DNA from: Thermohalobaculum sp038534135
GTDB lineage: Bacteria; Pseudomonadota; Alphaproteobacteria; Rhodobacterales; Rhodobacteraceae
Assembly (NCBI GenBank): GCA_038534135.1
Contig: JBCAXJ010000009.1
Coordinates: 41,307 to 105,306, forward strand
DNA: 64,000 nt
Direction of reading: 5' to 3'
The notes beneath the pieces are model-generated. The model had not been told where the DNA came from. It saw only the letters and a program-made list of their open reading frames with translations, and did not search any database. Positions within the stretch are counted from its first letter, which is position 1. The number at the start of each line of letters is the position of its first letter. This document shows positions 33,106-41,974 of this stretch, one piece after another. The position numbers were made by a program, and so were the translations under genes.

Positions 33106-34551
33106 ATGGATGCACGAATCCTTCTCGCAGACGACGACGCACAGGAACGGCGCTACATTTCGGCGGTCCTTACGGCGTCCGGGTACACCGCGCATAGCGT
33201 TGGATGCGGCAAAGATGTCGTTCCAAGGCTGAAGGACGACGGCGCAGAAAAGATCGATCTGGTTCTGCTGGATCTGCACATGCCGGACATGGACGGTATT
33301 CTCGTCCTCAAGGCAATGCGGGATGCCGGCCTGCAGACGCCGGTGATCGTGATGACGTCGGATGGCTCGGTCTCGCGCGCCGTAGAAGCGATGCGGGCCG
33401 GTGCGAACGATTTCCTGATCAAACCCGTCGGCCCCGAGCGGTTGGACGTTTCGATTCGGAACACGCTTGCCATGTCGGACTTGTCATCCGAGGTGCGACG
33501 CCTTTCAAAGACCGAGGAAAACCGTTTATCCTTCGAGGAACTGGTGTCGGTCGCGGCATCGACTCGCGATGCGATCGCGATGGCGCGGCGCGCGGCGCGC
33601 TCGGATATTCCGATCCTGATCGAAGGTGAATCCGGTACCGGCAAGGAAGTGTTCGCGCGGGCCATTCATGGCTCGAGCGAGCGGGCAGGATCACCATTTG
33701 TCGCGGTGAACTGCGGTGCGCTTCCGGCGCAACTGGTTGAGTCGATCCTTTTTGGGCACGAGAAGGGGGCCTTCACCGGCGCGACCGAGAAACGCATTGG
33801 TCGTTTCCAGGAAGCGAGCGGCGGAACGCTGTTCCTGGACGAGGTCGGCGAACTGCCGCTTGATGCACAGGTCAAGCTGTTGCGTGCAATCCAGACAGGC
33901 GAAGTCGATCCGGTCGGTGCGACGCAACCGGTCAAGATCGATATCCGTCTGATTTCGGCAACGAACCGGGATCTGGCCGAGATGATCGGCATCGGCGGGT
34001 TCCGCGAAGACCTGTACTATCGCTTGAGCGTTTTCCCGTTGAAGTTGCCACCGCTGCGCGAACGGCGAGAGGATTTGCCGGGTTTGGCGCGAATGTTCCT
34101 CAAGCGGTTCGCTGCAGCGGAAGGTGTCGGCGTCGAGGGCTTTACGCAATCGGCGATGGAAGCGATCGCCCATGCCGAGTGGCCCGGGAACGTGCGGCAG
34201 TTGGAAAACACGATCCACCGCGCCGTCGTCATGGCGGACAGTCCGCTGATCCGGCCGACGGATCTGCACGGGATCAACGCGCCGGCTCAGAAACCGCTCG
34301 GAACGTCGCTGCGGTCGGATCGGATGGGTCAAGCCGTGCAGGCCGCGGACATCGTGGAGTCACCGAAGGATCCACTGATCAAAGACGACGGGCATATCCG
34401 GCGTCTGCTGGACATCGAGGCCGAGGCAATTGCCAAGGCTCTGACGATTTATCGAGGCCGTATGAGCGAGACGGCGCGCCGGCTGGGAATCGGCCGGTCC
34501 ACGCTTTATCGCAAGATTGACGAGCTTCAGATCGATAAACGCGATGCCTGA
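33106..34551 (+). CDS. Sigma-54-dependent response regulator (NtrC family)
   Basis: A 481-residue regulator. Receiver domain residues 1-120 with phospho-acceptor in LVLLDLHMPDMDG; AAA+ domain about 145-385 with Walker A GESGTGKE, the sigma-54 contact loop GAFTGA, Walker B GGTLFLDEVGEL and the arginine-rich sensor region PLRERREDLP; C-terminal Fis-type helix-turn-helix RMSETARRLGIGRSTLYRKIDEL. It activates sigma-54 promoters on phosphorylation. No histidine kinase is adjacent, so it is an orphan. ATG 33106 chosen because MDARILLADDD begins the receiver. Confidence 0.92.
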   Translation: MDARILLADDDAQERRYISAVLTASGYTAHSVGCGKDVVPRLKDDGAEKIDLVLLDLHMPDMDGILVLKAMRDAGLQTPVIVMTSDGSVSRAVEAMRAGANDFLIKPVGPERLDVSIRNTLAMSDLSSEVRRLSKTEENRLSFEELVSVAASTRDAIAMARRAARSDIPILIEGESGTGKEVFARAIHGSSERAGSPFVAVNCGALPAQLVESILFGHEKGAFTGATEKRIGRFQEASGGTLFLDEVGELPLDAQVKLLRAIQTGEVDPVGATQPVKIDIRLISATNRDLAEMIGIGGFREDLYYRLSVFPLKLPPLRERREDLPGLARMFLKRFAAAEGVGVEGFTQSAMEAIAHAEWPGNVRQLENTIHRAVVMADSPLIRPTDLHGINAPAQKPLGTSLRSDRMGQAVQAADIVESPKDPLIKDDGHIRRLLDIEAEAIAKALTIYRGRMSETARRLGIGRSTLYRKIDELQIDKRDA

Positions 34552-34578
34552 ACACGGCGTGATCCAGAACGCGCGACG

Positions 34579-35646
34579 TCAGAGCGTCAGATCGATCGAG
34601 ACCGGAAAGTGATCGGACGCGCTTAGCAGATCTGATTTCAGCCCGGTGTCGTCAAAGCACTCCTGATCATTGAAGGGGTGCCAGATGCGCCAATCCGGTT
34701 TGCTCGGATCAGCAAAGCACGGTGTGAGCATGATGAAATCGAGCAAGGCGTTAAGGTATGTCTTGGTATCGCGGTTGTAGAACCGCGCCGTCGATGGTCG
34801 ATCCGAGTACGGCGGCTTTCCCCTGCGGCCGAACGGGTTGCGCAGGATGCGGTCGGGATCGGCGACGGATCCCATGACAATCTCGACACCTGATCGTCCA
34901 AACACACGCTCATATTTGTCCTGACCCGGACCATCATTGAAATCGCCCAGCACCATCACGTCGTCTCCGCGGTCGAAATGGTCCTCGATGCGCTCTCTCA
35001 ACCAGGCACATTGTGCGAGTTGTTTGCGGCGGTTTCGAAGAGAGATTTTCTGCACGGCTTCCGGGGTTTCAGCACCATGCGGTGCCTTGGACTTCGCGTG
35101 CACGCCGATCATTCGGAACACCCGGCCCGACGTCAAATCGGTGACATCAGCTTCGAGAGGTGGCTTCGAGAACCGGTGCAGGTCGATCTCGCCGTCTCCG
35201 TCCAGATCCAACGGGAAGGAACTGTCGAAACGCGGAGCCTCACGCCAACTCGTCGAGAGATCCGCAGCCTCGGGATCCAGTGGCTGACCGAGCGGACGGT
35301 GCTCGGCACTGAAGATCGCAGGATCGAACAGCAGCGTGATCTCTTGCTCCGTACCGCTTCGAAACCCGGTCAGAGCCCGAGATTGCCGCAATCCAAAATG
35401 CGCTGCGAACCGTTCAAGCGCTGTGACCGAACTGCGCTTCGATCCGGTATCCGGCGCCTCGATGATGCAAAAGAGATCGGCATCGATCCGGCGCAAGACA
35501 GCAGCAATCGCATCGGCTTGGCGCGCGCGCGTGATGTCATGCATGGCGGACCATCCATCATCAAGCTGAAGATGATTGTCCTGATCGAACAGCGCAGTGA
35601 ACCAGCAGACGTTCCAGGTCGCGATCCGCCTGCGCGTTCCCATCAT
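34579..35646 (-). CDS. Endonuclease/exonuclease/phosphatase-family protein
   Basis: A 355-residue DNase I-fold protein. Conserved blocks: IATWNVCWF (Asn), FCIIEAPD (Glu), MIGVHAKSK (His), VLGDFNDGPGQ (Asp/Asn) and SASDHFPVSIDL (Asp-His). It may hydrolyse nucleic acid, phospholipid or inositol phosphates; no further clue. There is no signal peptide. Two consecutive ATGs begin the gene; the first, at 35646, has GGGA upstream. It follows the GapR-like gene by 12 bases, suggesting an operon with it and pyk. Confidence 0.85.
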   Translation of the reverse strand: MMGTRRRIATWNVCWFTALFDQDNHLQLDDGWSAMHDITRARQADAIAAVLRRIDADLFCIIEAPDTGSKRSSVTALERFAAHFGLRQSRALTGFRSGTEQEITLLFDPAIFSAEHRPLGQPLDPEAADLSTSWREAPRFDSSFPLDLDGDGEIDLHRFSKPPLEADVTDLTSGRVFRMIGVHAKSKAPHGAETPEAVQKISLRNRRKQLAQCAWLRERIEDHFDRGDDVMVLGDFNDGPGQDKYERVFGRSGVEIVMGSVADPDRILRNPFGRRGKPPYSDRPSTARFYNRDTKTYLNALLDFIMLTPCFADPSKPDWRIWHPFNDQECFDDTGLKSDLLSASDHFPVSIDLTL

Positions 35647-35658
35647 GCTTGTCCCGGT

Positions 35659-35919
35659 CTACCGGACCATGCCGAGGGCCGAAAGGTAAAGGTCGAGCAG
35701 AGCCTCCTCCTCCTCGCGTTCCTCAGTCGGTTTCTTGCGCAGGCTGACAATCTTGCGCAGCGTCTTGGCGTCAAAACCGTTTCCCTTCGCCTCGGCGTAG
35801 ACTTCCTTGATCTGCTCGGCGACTTCTTTCTTTTCCTCTTCAAGACGTTCGATCCTCTCGACGATGGCCTTGAGCTGGCCGGCGGCAACAGTGGTGGTCG
35901 AGACGGTTTCGTCGGTCAT
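35659..35919 (-). CDS. GapR-family DNA-binding protein (DUF2312)
   Basis: An 86-residue DUF2312/UPF0335 protein. AGQLKAIVERIERLEEEKKEVAEQIKEVYAEAKGNGFDAKTLRKIV is the family core; the rest is a charged helix. Caulobacter GapR, the characterised member, encircles over-twisted, AT-rich DNA ahead of replication and transcription and stimulates topoisomerases. Length and sequence fit that family. It lies between pyk and the EEP gene on the same strand. Confidence 0.9.
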   Translation of the reverse strand: MTDETVSTTTVAAGQLKAIVERIERLEEEKKEVAEQIKEVYAEAKGNGFDAKTLRKIVSLRKKPTEEREEEEALLDLYLSALGMVR

Positions 35920-35998
35920 AAAGTGCTCCGGTTGGCAGGTCGACAGAAAAGCAGCCGGCGGCTTATAGGTCCGCCGCGCGCCGCCCGCAAGCCGTCAG

Positions 35999-37447
35999 CT
36001 ATTCTTGCCCGCCGTCGAAGATCAGGCGCTCGTCGACCGGTGCCACGCGCAGGATATTCGTTGTCCCGGGTCGGTTGAATGGCACACCTGCCGTGACGAT
36101 GATGCGATCTTCTTCCGATGCCAGACCGTACTGGCGGCACGTGCGCGAGGCCTGCACGACCGCGAGCTTGAAGCGTTCAACCTCGGGCGTCTGGACGCAG
36201 TGCAGACCCCAGGAAAGCGCAAGGCGCCGTGCCGTCCCGGCAATCGGCGTCAACGCGACGATCTGGATGACCGGGCGCTCGCGCGCTGCCAGAAGCGCTG
36301 TGGTGCCGGAGTGGGTGAAACAGCAGATCGCCTTCACGTCGGTCGCCTCTGCGACCTGCCGGGCTGCGGCTGCAATCGCGTCCGAGACGGACTCCCGCGG
36401 CAATTCAGGGCCGATCTCGATCGACTCGCGGTACTGCGCATCGCTTTCGACATTGCGGGCGACGTTGTCCATCATCGCCACGGCTTCGATCGGGTACTTT
36501 CCCGCCGCACTTTCGGCTGAGAGCATCACGGCATCGGCGCCGTCGTAGATCGCGGTCGCCACGTCCGAGACCTCGGCGCGGGTCGGCTGCGGGTTCTCAA
36601 TCATGCTCTCCAGCATCTGGGTCGCGACGATGACCGGCTTCGCGCTCTTGCGGCAGGCCCGGATCATCCGCTTCTGGATCGGCGGAAGCTCCCAACTCAT
36701 CATCTCGACGCCCAGATCACCGCGCGCGACCATGATGCCGTCGCTGGCATCAAGGATCTCGTCAAAGCGTGCGATCGCAGCCGGCTTCTCGACCTTGACC
36801 ATGATCGCGACCCGGTCGCCTTCCAGCAGCTCGCGCGCCTCGAAGACGTCTTCCGGCTTTTGCACGAAACTGAGCGCGAGCCAGTCCATGCCCAATCCGC
36901 GCGCGAAGGCCAGATCCTTCCGGTCCTTCTCGGTCAGGGCTGCAAGCGGCAGGACGACATCGGGCAGGTTGACACCCTTGTTGTTCGAGATCGTGCCGCC
37001 GACGATCACCTCGCACTCGGCCGATTCCGCATCACACGTCAGGACCTTCAAACGGATCTTGCCGTCATTGACCAGAAGCGTCGCGCCGGGCTCGAGGGCG
37101 GCGAAAATTTCGGGATGCGGCAGGCAGACCCGGTCCACTGACCCGGGGGCGTCGTCCAGATCGAAGCGGAAACGGGCGCCCTGGTCCAGTTCGGCCGAGT
37201 CCGCGCTGAACTTGCCGACACGCAGCTTCGGTCCCTGAAGATCGACCAGAATGCCGATCGGGCGTTCCAGCTCCATTTCGATCTCGCGGATCAGCCGGTG
37301 GCGCTCACGCACGTCGTCGTGGGTGCCGTGGCTCATGTTCAGGCGGAACACGTCCACTCCGGCGATGAAAAGCTTCTTCAACATCTCACGCGATGAGGAC
37401 GCCGGGCCGACCGTCGCGACGATTTTGGTGTTTCGTTCCCTGCGCAT
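35999..37447 (-). CDS. pyk: Pyruvate kinase
   Basis: A 482-residue enzyme of normal length converting phosphoenolpyruvate and ADP to pyruvate and ATP. Signatures: TKIVATVGPASSS at the N-terminus, RLNMSHGTHDD, the active-site block of the family around IMVKVEKPAAI (Lys), DGIMVARGDLGVEM, and EVSDVATAIYDGADAVMLSAESAAGKYP. It begins a likely operon with the GapR-like and EEP genes and diverges from the formylglutamate amidohydrolase gene over 148 bases. Confidence 0.97.
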   Translation of the reverse strand: MRRERNTKIVATVGPASSSREMLKKLFIAGVDVFRLNMSHGTHDDVRERHRLIREIEMELERPIGILVDLQGPKLRVGKFSADSAELDQGARFRFDLDDAPGSVDRVCLPHPEIFAALEPGATLLVNDGKIRLKVLTCDAESAECEVIVGGTISNNKGVNLPDVVLPLAALTEKDRKDLAFARGLGMDWLALSFVQKPEDVFEARELLEGDRVAIMVKVEKPAAIARFDEILDASDGIMVARGDLGVEMMSWELPPIQKRMIRACRKSAKPVIVATQMLESMIENPQPTRAEVSDVATAIYDGADAVMLSAESAAGKYPIEAVAMMDNVARNVESDAQYRESIEIGPELPRESVSDAIAAAARQVAEATDVKAICCFTHSGTTALLAARERPVIQIVALTPIAGTARRLALSWGLHCVQTPEVERFKLAVVQASRTCRQYGLASEEDRIIVTAGVPFNRPGTTNILRVAPVDERLIFDGGQE

Positions 37448-37595
37448 AGTGCCCCTCGTTGCACGATCGGTTCTGATCAGGGCGCCTTATTGCGTCCCGG
37501 TGTGACAGTTTCAACCAATGGCTGACTAATATTGTTGCAAGCTTGCCACGGGGCGTTGCGGGTTTTAGGTGACGCATTCCACTGAGAAGGCTCCG

Positions 37596-38354
37596 ATGAC
37601 CGAATTCCCCCCGATCGAACGGATCGCCGCGTCTGGCGTATCCCATGACCTGTCCGGATTGGTACTGGTGTGTGACCATGCCTCGAACGCGGTGCCGCCG
37701 GACGTCGCGCCGCTTGGCCTGCCGCCCGAGGACATGGAGCGCCACATCGCGTTCGATGTCGGTGCGGCGGGTGTGACACGGGGCCTGGCAGAGCGGCTGG
37801 ATTGTCCTGCGGTGTTGTCGACCTGGTCGCGGCTGGTGATCGATCCCAACCGGGGCGCCGACGATCCCACGCTGGTCATGAAGCTGTCGGATGGCGCGAT
37901 CATTTCCGGCAACCGGGACGTCGGACGGGACGAGATCGCGCGGCGGTTGGAAACACTTTATTGGCCCTATCACCACGCCATCGACGCTGAACTGGGCGTT
38001 GCGGGGTCCGCAGCCGTGCTGGTCTCGGTCCATTCGTTCACGCCGCAGTTCCGAGGGCGGCCGACGCGACCCTGGCATATCGGTCTTCTTTGGGATCACG
38101 ATGATCGTTTGGTGGCGCCGCTGCTGGACGAGCTGCGCGCCGAGGGCGATCTGTTCGTCGGTGACAACGAACCCTATTCCGGTCAGCTCGCAGGTGATTG
38201 CATGTGGATGCACGGGACCAAGCGTGGCATCCCGCACGTGCTGATCGAGATCCGCAACGACCTGATTGCCGACAGAACCGGCGAGGACGACTGGGCCGAA
38301 CGGCTCGCGCCCGTCCTGCGCCGGGCGATTGTACGGATGCGCGGCACATCCTAG
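37596..38354 (+). CDS. N-formylglutamate amidohydrolase family protein
   Basis: A 252-residue PF05013 protein. Landmarks: LVLVCDHASNAVPPD near the start (metal-binding His), DVGAAGVTRGLAERL, HSFTPQFRGRPRP-like segment, and VLIEIRNDLI. The family releases formate from N-formyl-glutamate in histidine degradation, but stand-alone homologues such as this may act on other N-acyl amino acids. No hut genes are nearby. ATG 37596 follows GAGAAGG; a GTG at 37569 is possible. DUF1244 and arfB follow on the same strand. Confidence 0.88.
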   Translation: MTEFPPIERIAASGVSHDLSGLVLVCDHASNAVPPDVAPLGLPPEDMERHIAFDVGAAGVTRGLAERLDCPAVLSTWSRLVIDPNRGADDPTLVMKLSDGAIISGNRDVGRDEIARRLETLYWPYHHAIDAELGVAGSAAVLVSVHSFTPQFRGRPTRPWHIGLLWDHDDRLVAPLLDELRAEGDLFVGDNEPYSGQLAGDCMWMHGTKRGIPHVLIEIRNDLIADRTGEDDWAERLAPVLRRAIVRMRGTS

Positions 38355-38383
38355 ATACGCCGCATCAGCGAACAGGAGACACG

Positions 38384-38680
38384 ATGAGCGACCTGGACCA
38401 GACTGCCCTTGAAGCCGCCGTTTTTCGCAAGCTGCGCGATCACCTGCGGGACCGCACCGATGTGCAGAATATCGACCTGATGAACCTGAGCGGCTTCTGT
38501 CGCAACTGCCTCAGCCGCTGGTACTCCGAGGCCGCAGCCGAGCAGGGCGCCGAGATCGGCAAGGACGCTGCGCGCGAAATCGTCTATGGCATGCCGTATG
38601 ATGACTGGCGCGAGAAGTATCAGACCGAGGCAACCGACGCTCAGAAATCTGCCTTTGAGAAGGCCGATACCGGGCACTGA
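38384..38680 (+). CDS. DUF1244 protein
   Basis: A 98-residue member of the DUF1244 family. Characteristic is VQNIDLMNLSGFCRNCLSRWYSEAAAEQG with the two cysteines, followed by IVYGMPYDDWREKYQ. Small helical proteins of unknown role, common in alpha- and gammaproteobacteria. AGGAGA precedes the ATG. Lies 29 bases after the amidohydrolase gene and 36 before arfB, probably one unit. Confidence 0.88.
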   Translation: MSDLDQTALEAAVFRKLRDHLRDRTDVQNIDLMNLSGFCRNCLSRWYSEAAAEQGAEIGKDAAREIVYGMPYDDWREKYQTEATDAQKSAFEKADTGH

Positions 38681-38716
38681 TCCCGACTGTCTTTCTGCGG
38701 CGAGACCAAGCAACCG

Positions 38717-39139
38717 ATGATCCGCGTCACCGATACAATCGGGATCGAGGATTGGGAAATCACCGAGACCTTTGCGCGTGCCTCGGGTCCCGGCGGACAG
38801 AATGTCAACAAGGTCGAAACCGCCGTGGTGCTGCGGTTCGAGGCTGACCGGTCACCCAACCTTCCCCCGGACGTCAAAGTGCGGCTCAAGCGGCTCGCGG
38901 GGCGACGCTGGACAACCGATGGTGCGGTCATCATCCAAGCCGACAAGCACCGGAGCCAGCTGCGAAATCGCGAGGATGCGGTGGCGCGGCTGGTGGAGTT
39001 GATCCGCAAGGCGACCGAGCGCCCGAAGAAACGTATCCCGACGCGGCCGACGCTTGGGTCGAAGCGCCGCCGTATGGATGCCAAGACCCGGCGCGGTGCG
39101 GTCAAGGCAGGGCGTGCCAAACCGGCGTCGGATGATTGA
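38717..39139 (+). CDS. arfB: Alternative ribosome-rescue factor ArfB
   Basis: A 140-residue peptidyl-tRNA hydrolase of the RF-1 family. The catalytic GGQ lies in ASGPGGQNVNKVET (residues about 27-29), and the C-terminal tail is Lys/Arg-rich (KKRIPTRPTLGSKRRRMD), which inserts into the empty mRNA channel of stalled ribosomes. It releases nascent chains from non-stop complexes independently of a stop codon. Length is typical. Confidence 0.93.
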   Translation: MIRVTDTIGIEDWEITETFARASGPGGQNVNKVETAVVLRFEADRSPNLPPDVKVRLKRLAGRRWTTDGAVIIQADKHRSQLRNREDAVARLVELIRKATERPKKRIPTRPTLGSKRRRMDAKTRRGAVKAGRAKPASDD

Positions 39140-39190
39140 GCGGACCCGGCGCTTGTCGGCGCCCCGACGCTATTCGCGGCGATGCTCTAC

Positions 39191-39946
39191 TCAGTAATCC
39201 CAGGTGCTGTTCTTGACGAAGAAGAAGCCGTGGTTCTCGAAGTTTGGCAGCGGACCATAGAAGTTTCCGAAGTTCTTCATCCATTCCAGCTTGAAGTTGT
39301 TCCGCCACATCGCGGCAATCAGGTCCGCGTCAGTGATGCCCCATTGCCAGTAGTTGTGAGCATCGCGATAGGTCTTGTCGAACAGTGGATGCTTCTGATC
39401 AAGGTTGTCGAACAGCTCGTCGATCCGCTTGTCGACCCGCACGCCAGCATCATTGGTGCCGCCCGGCGTGTTTCGCAGGTATTCATCCTTGCCCAGGTCG
39501 ATCAGGCGCTGCGTCTGTTGCGAACCGGTCCATTGCTGATTGTAGACGACGAAGAGCCGCGTTTTCGGCGCATACATGTCGATGATCTCATCCCAGTCAG
39601 GCTTCGCCTGATGCACCAGCATGTCGTAAAGGATGATCGCATCGACGCCGGGGATCTGGTCGACGGTGTCCTGATAACCGATCTCGCCGGTCACGAACTG
39701 CAGGTTGGGGTATAGCCTGGATCGTTGCTCGGCGATTTTCGTCACATGGGTATCGACGACATAAGCCCGTTCGATGTTGAAGGACATCAGCGCCTGGTAC
39801 GAGTACCCAGCATTGACACCCCAGCAGGCGCCAAGATCGGCAAAGGACCGGACGCGATAGGTCTCGAAGGCGTCCATGATCATGCGTCCCTTATTCGGAA
39901 CGATCGGCTTGTGAAGCTCTGACTTGCCTTCGATTTCCATCAGCAT
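39191..39946 (-). CDS. Class I methyltransferase-like protein
   Basis: A 251-residue protein. The segment SFADLGACWGVNAGYSYQAL looks like SAM-binding motif I (DLGxxxG), with AYVVDTHVT as the acidic motif after strand 2 and AIILYDMLVHQ as the post-strand-4 motif. The C-terminal half (LEWMKNFGNFYGPLPNFENHGFFFV) is distinctive, and I do not know the family. Possibly a glycan-modifying methyltransferase. AGGAGG lies seven bases before the ATG at 39946. Isolated between arfB and carA. Confidence 0.55.
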   Translation of the reverse strand: MLMEIEGKSELHKPIVPNKGRMIMDAFETYRVRSFADLGACWGVNAGYSYQALMSFNIERAYVVDTHVTKIAEQRSRLYPNLQFVTGEIGYQDTVDQIPGVDAIILYDMLVHQAKPDWDEIIDMYAPKTRLFVVYNQQWTGSQQTQRLIDLGKDEYLRNTPGGTNDAGVRVDKRIDELFDNLDQKHPLFDKTYRDAHNYWQWGITDADLIAAMWRNNFKLEWMKNFGNFYGPLPNFENHGFFFVKNSTWDY

Positions 39947-40077
39947 CGGGGGGCCTCCTGACCAAGCGCGGGGTTCCCAGAACTGATAGAAAGCCTTTGG
40001 TTAAACCTTGTTTAAAGTCACCCGTGATGACCCGAAGGTCCAATCCGCGCGGGCGAAACGCTAAGGTTGCGCATGAT

Positions 40078-41262
40078 TTACCCCTTGGCCGCGTCCATCG
40101 CTTTGGCGAAGCGCTCGAACAGATAGAAGCTGTCCTGCGGGCCGGGGGACGCCTCGGGGTGATACTGCACGGAGAACACAGGTTTGTCGGTGCAGCGCAG
40201 ACCGCAGTTCGTGCCGTCGAACAACGAGACATGGGTTTGGATCACACCGTCGGGCAGGCTATCGGCATCCACCGTAAACCCATGATTCATCGAAGTGATT
40301 TCAACCTTTCCGGTTTCGAGATCCTTGACCGGATGGTTCGCGCCATGATGGCCGGTCGACATCTTCTTGGTGTCGCCGCCAAGCGCCAGCGCCAGCATCT
40401 GGTGACCCAGGCAGATGCCGAACACAGGCTTTCCAGCGTCGATCACGCCCTGGATCATCGGAACGGCATAGGTTCCGGTCGCTGCGGGATCGCCCGGGCC
40501 ATTCGAAAGGAACACACCATCGGGATTGTGGGCCAGCACATCTTCCGCCGTGGCGGTCGCGGGCATCACCGTCACGTCGCACCCTGCCGACGCGAGGCAT
40601 CTCAGGATTGTCCGCTTGGCGCCGAAGTCGACGGCGACGACCTTGTAGCGCGGTGCAGTCTGCTTCGGGAAGCCATCGGGCCAGGCCCAGCGCATCTCGT
40701 CCCAGCGGTAGCTCTGCGCACAGGTCACGTCCTTTGCCAGGTCCGAGCCATCGATTGACGGAAACGCCTGCGCCGCCGCCACCAAGGCGTCGGTATCGAT
40801 CTCTCCGTCCGGTGCATGGGCAATCGCGACATGCGGCATCCCCTGATCCCGGATCAGGCGCGTCAGACGCCGCGTGTCGATGCCAGAGATGCCGACCCGT
40901 CCCGTGCGGGCGAGCCAGTCCGACAAGTGACGCGTCGCACGCCAATTGACCGGATCGGTGACGTCCCACTTGACGACCATCCCCAGGGCGACCGGATCCG
41001 CGGTTTCTTCGTCCTCGGCATTCGCACCGACATTGCCGATGTGCGGGAAGGTGAACGTGACAATCTGCCCGGCATAGGACGGATCGGTCATGATCTCCTG
41101 ATATCCGGTCATCGCGGTATTGAAACAGAGTTCCGCGGCCGCTGCCCCGACGGCTCCGAACCCCGTGCCACGCAGGACCGTCCCGTCCGCTAGGGCAAGC
41201 GCTGCCGTCAGGGTGCGGGTTGGCGCGAAGATTTCTGCGAAGGGAGCAGCCGTGCGGTCCAT
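40078..41262 (-). CDS. carA: Carbamoyl-phosphate synthase small subunit
   Basis: A 394-residue glutaminase subunit supplying ammonia for carbamoyl phosphate in arginine and pyrimidine synthesis. Catalytic triad: Cys in FGICLGHQML, His and Glu in SVQYHPEASPGP. N-terminal domain GTGFGAVGAAAAELCFNTAMTGYQEIMTDPSY is characteristic. Start 41262 follows GGAAGG; an in-frame extension to 41325 has no family match. carB is not adjacent downstream. The upstream region has a reasonable promoter at 41337-41365. Confidence 0.96.
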   Translation of the reverse strand: MDRTAAPFAEIFAPTRTLTAALALADGTVLRGTGFGAVGAAAAELCFNTAMTGYQEIMTDPSYAGQIVTFTFPHIGNVGANAEDEETADPVALGMVVKWDVTDPVNWRATRHLSDWLARTGRVGISGIDTRRLTRLIRDQGMPHVAIAHAPDGEIDTDALVAAAQAFPSIDGSDLAKDVTCAQSYRWDEMRWAWPDGFPKQTAPRYKVVAVDFGAKRTILRCLASAGCDVTVMPATATAEDVLAHNPDGVFLSNGPGDPAATGTYAVPMIQGVIDAGKPVFGICLGHQMLALALGGDTKKMSTGHHGANHPVKDLETGKVEITSMNHGFTVDADSLPDGVIQTHVSLFDGTNCGLRCTDKPVFSVQYHPEASPGPQDSFYLFERFAKAMDAAKG

Positions 41263-41336
41263 GAGAGATACCTTCCGTGCGGATGTCGGTCTCTGGGCCC
41301 GAGGAAGATGACAGAATCGCAACACGGACCGCGCGC

Positions 41337-41365
41337 ACGCTAGGCATCGGACCGGAACCGGTCAA
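41337..41365 (-). promoter_or_regulatory. Candidate carA promoter
   Basis: TTGACC, a 17-base spacer and TAGCGT read toward carA, leaving a leader of roughly 70 bases. The -35 box matches five of six consensus bases; the -10 box is weak. Confidence 0.4.
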
Positions 41366-41368
41366 GAC

Positions 41369-41397
41369 TTGAGAGAAATAATATTACCTTTTAATTC
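41369..41397 (+). promoter_or_regulatory. Candidate yqeY promoter
   Basis: TTGAGA, a 17-base spacer and TAATTC lie in an AT-rich patch about 100 bases before the GatB/YqeY gene, back-to-back with the carA promoter candidate. Confidence 0.4.
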
Positions 41398-41498
41398 CAA
41401 TATCTTAGCGCCTGACACCCGTGTTGATGCTGCCAGAGACCGTGTGCTAGGGTCCGCGCCCACTGCCGCAAGAGTGCGGTGCAACAAATGGGGGCTCC

Positions 41499-41951
41499 AT
41501 GCGAGACCGGCTTTCGGAAGCCGTCAAGGACGCTATGCGGAACAAGGACAGCATTCGCCTGTCGACCCTGCGTCTGATGACGGCCGCGCTGAAGGATCAG
41601 GACATCGCCAAACGGACCGGCGACGGCAACGGTGCCCTGTCCGATCAGGAGATGACGACGCTGTTCGCCAAGATGGTCAAGCAGCGCGATGACTCGATCA
41701 AAGCCTACGAGGAAGCGGGGCGGATGGAACTGGCCGAGCGTGAGCGGGCCGAGCAAAAGATCATCCGCGAGTTTCTCCCCAAGCAGCTGAATGAAGACGA
41801 AGTTGATGCCGCGATCCGCAAGGCTGTCACCGACACCGGTGCCGAGAGCCTGCGTGACATGGGCAAGGTGATGGGCACGCTGAAGGCCTCCTATGCCGGA
41901 CGGATGGACTTCGGTCAGGCCGGTGCCCGGATCAAGTCCATCCTCGGCTGA
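41499..41951 (+). CDS. GatB/YqeY-domain protein
   Basis: A 150-residue helical protein of the YqeY family, resembling the tRNA-binding tail of GatB. Features: LRDRLSEAVKDAMRNKD at the start (RDRLSEA), LSTLRLMTAALKDQDIAKR, IIREFLPKQL, and MGKVMGTLKASYAGRMDFGQA at the end. Function is not firmly known; may support tRNA-dependent amidation. It diverges from carA and is followed after 23 bases by the FkbM gene. Confidence 0.9.
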   Translation: MRDRLSEAVKDAMRNKDSIRLSTLRLMTAALKDQDIAKRTGDGNGALSDQEMTTLFAKMVKQRDDSIKAYEEAGRMELAERERAEQKIIREFLPKQLNEDEVDAAIRKAVTDTGAESLRDMGKVMGTLKASYAGRMDFGQAGARIKSILG

Positions 41952-41974
41952 TCGGCGATCGCGACGGAGCAAAG

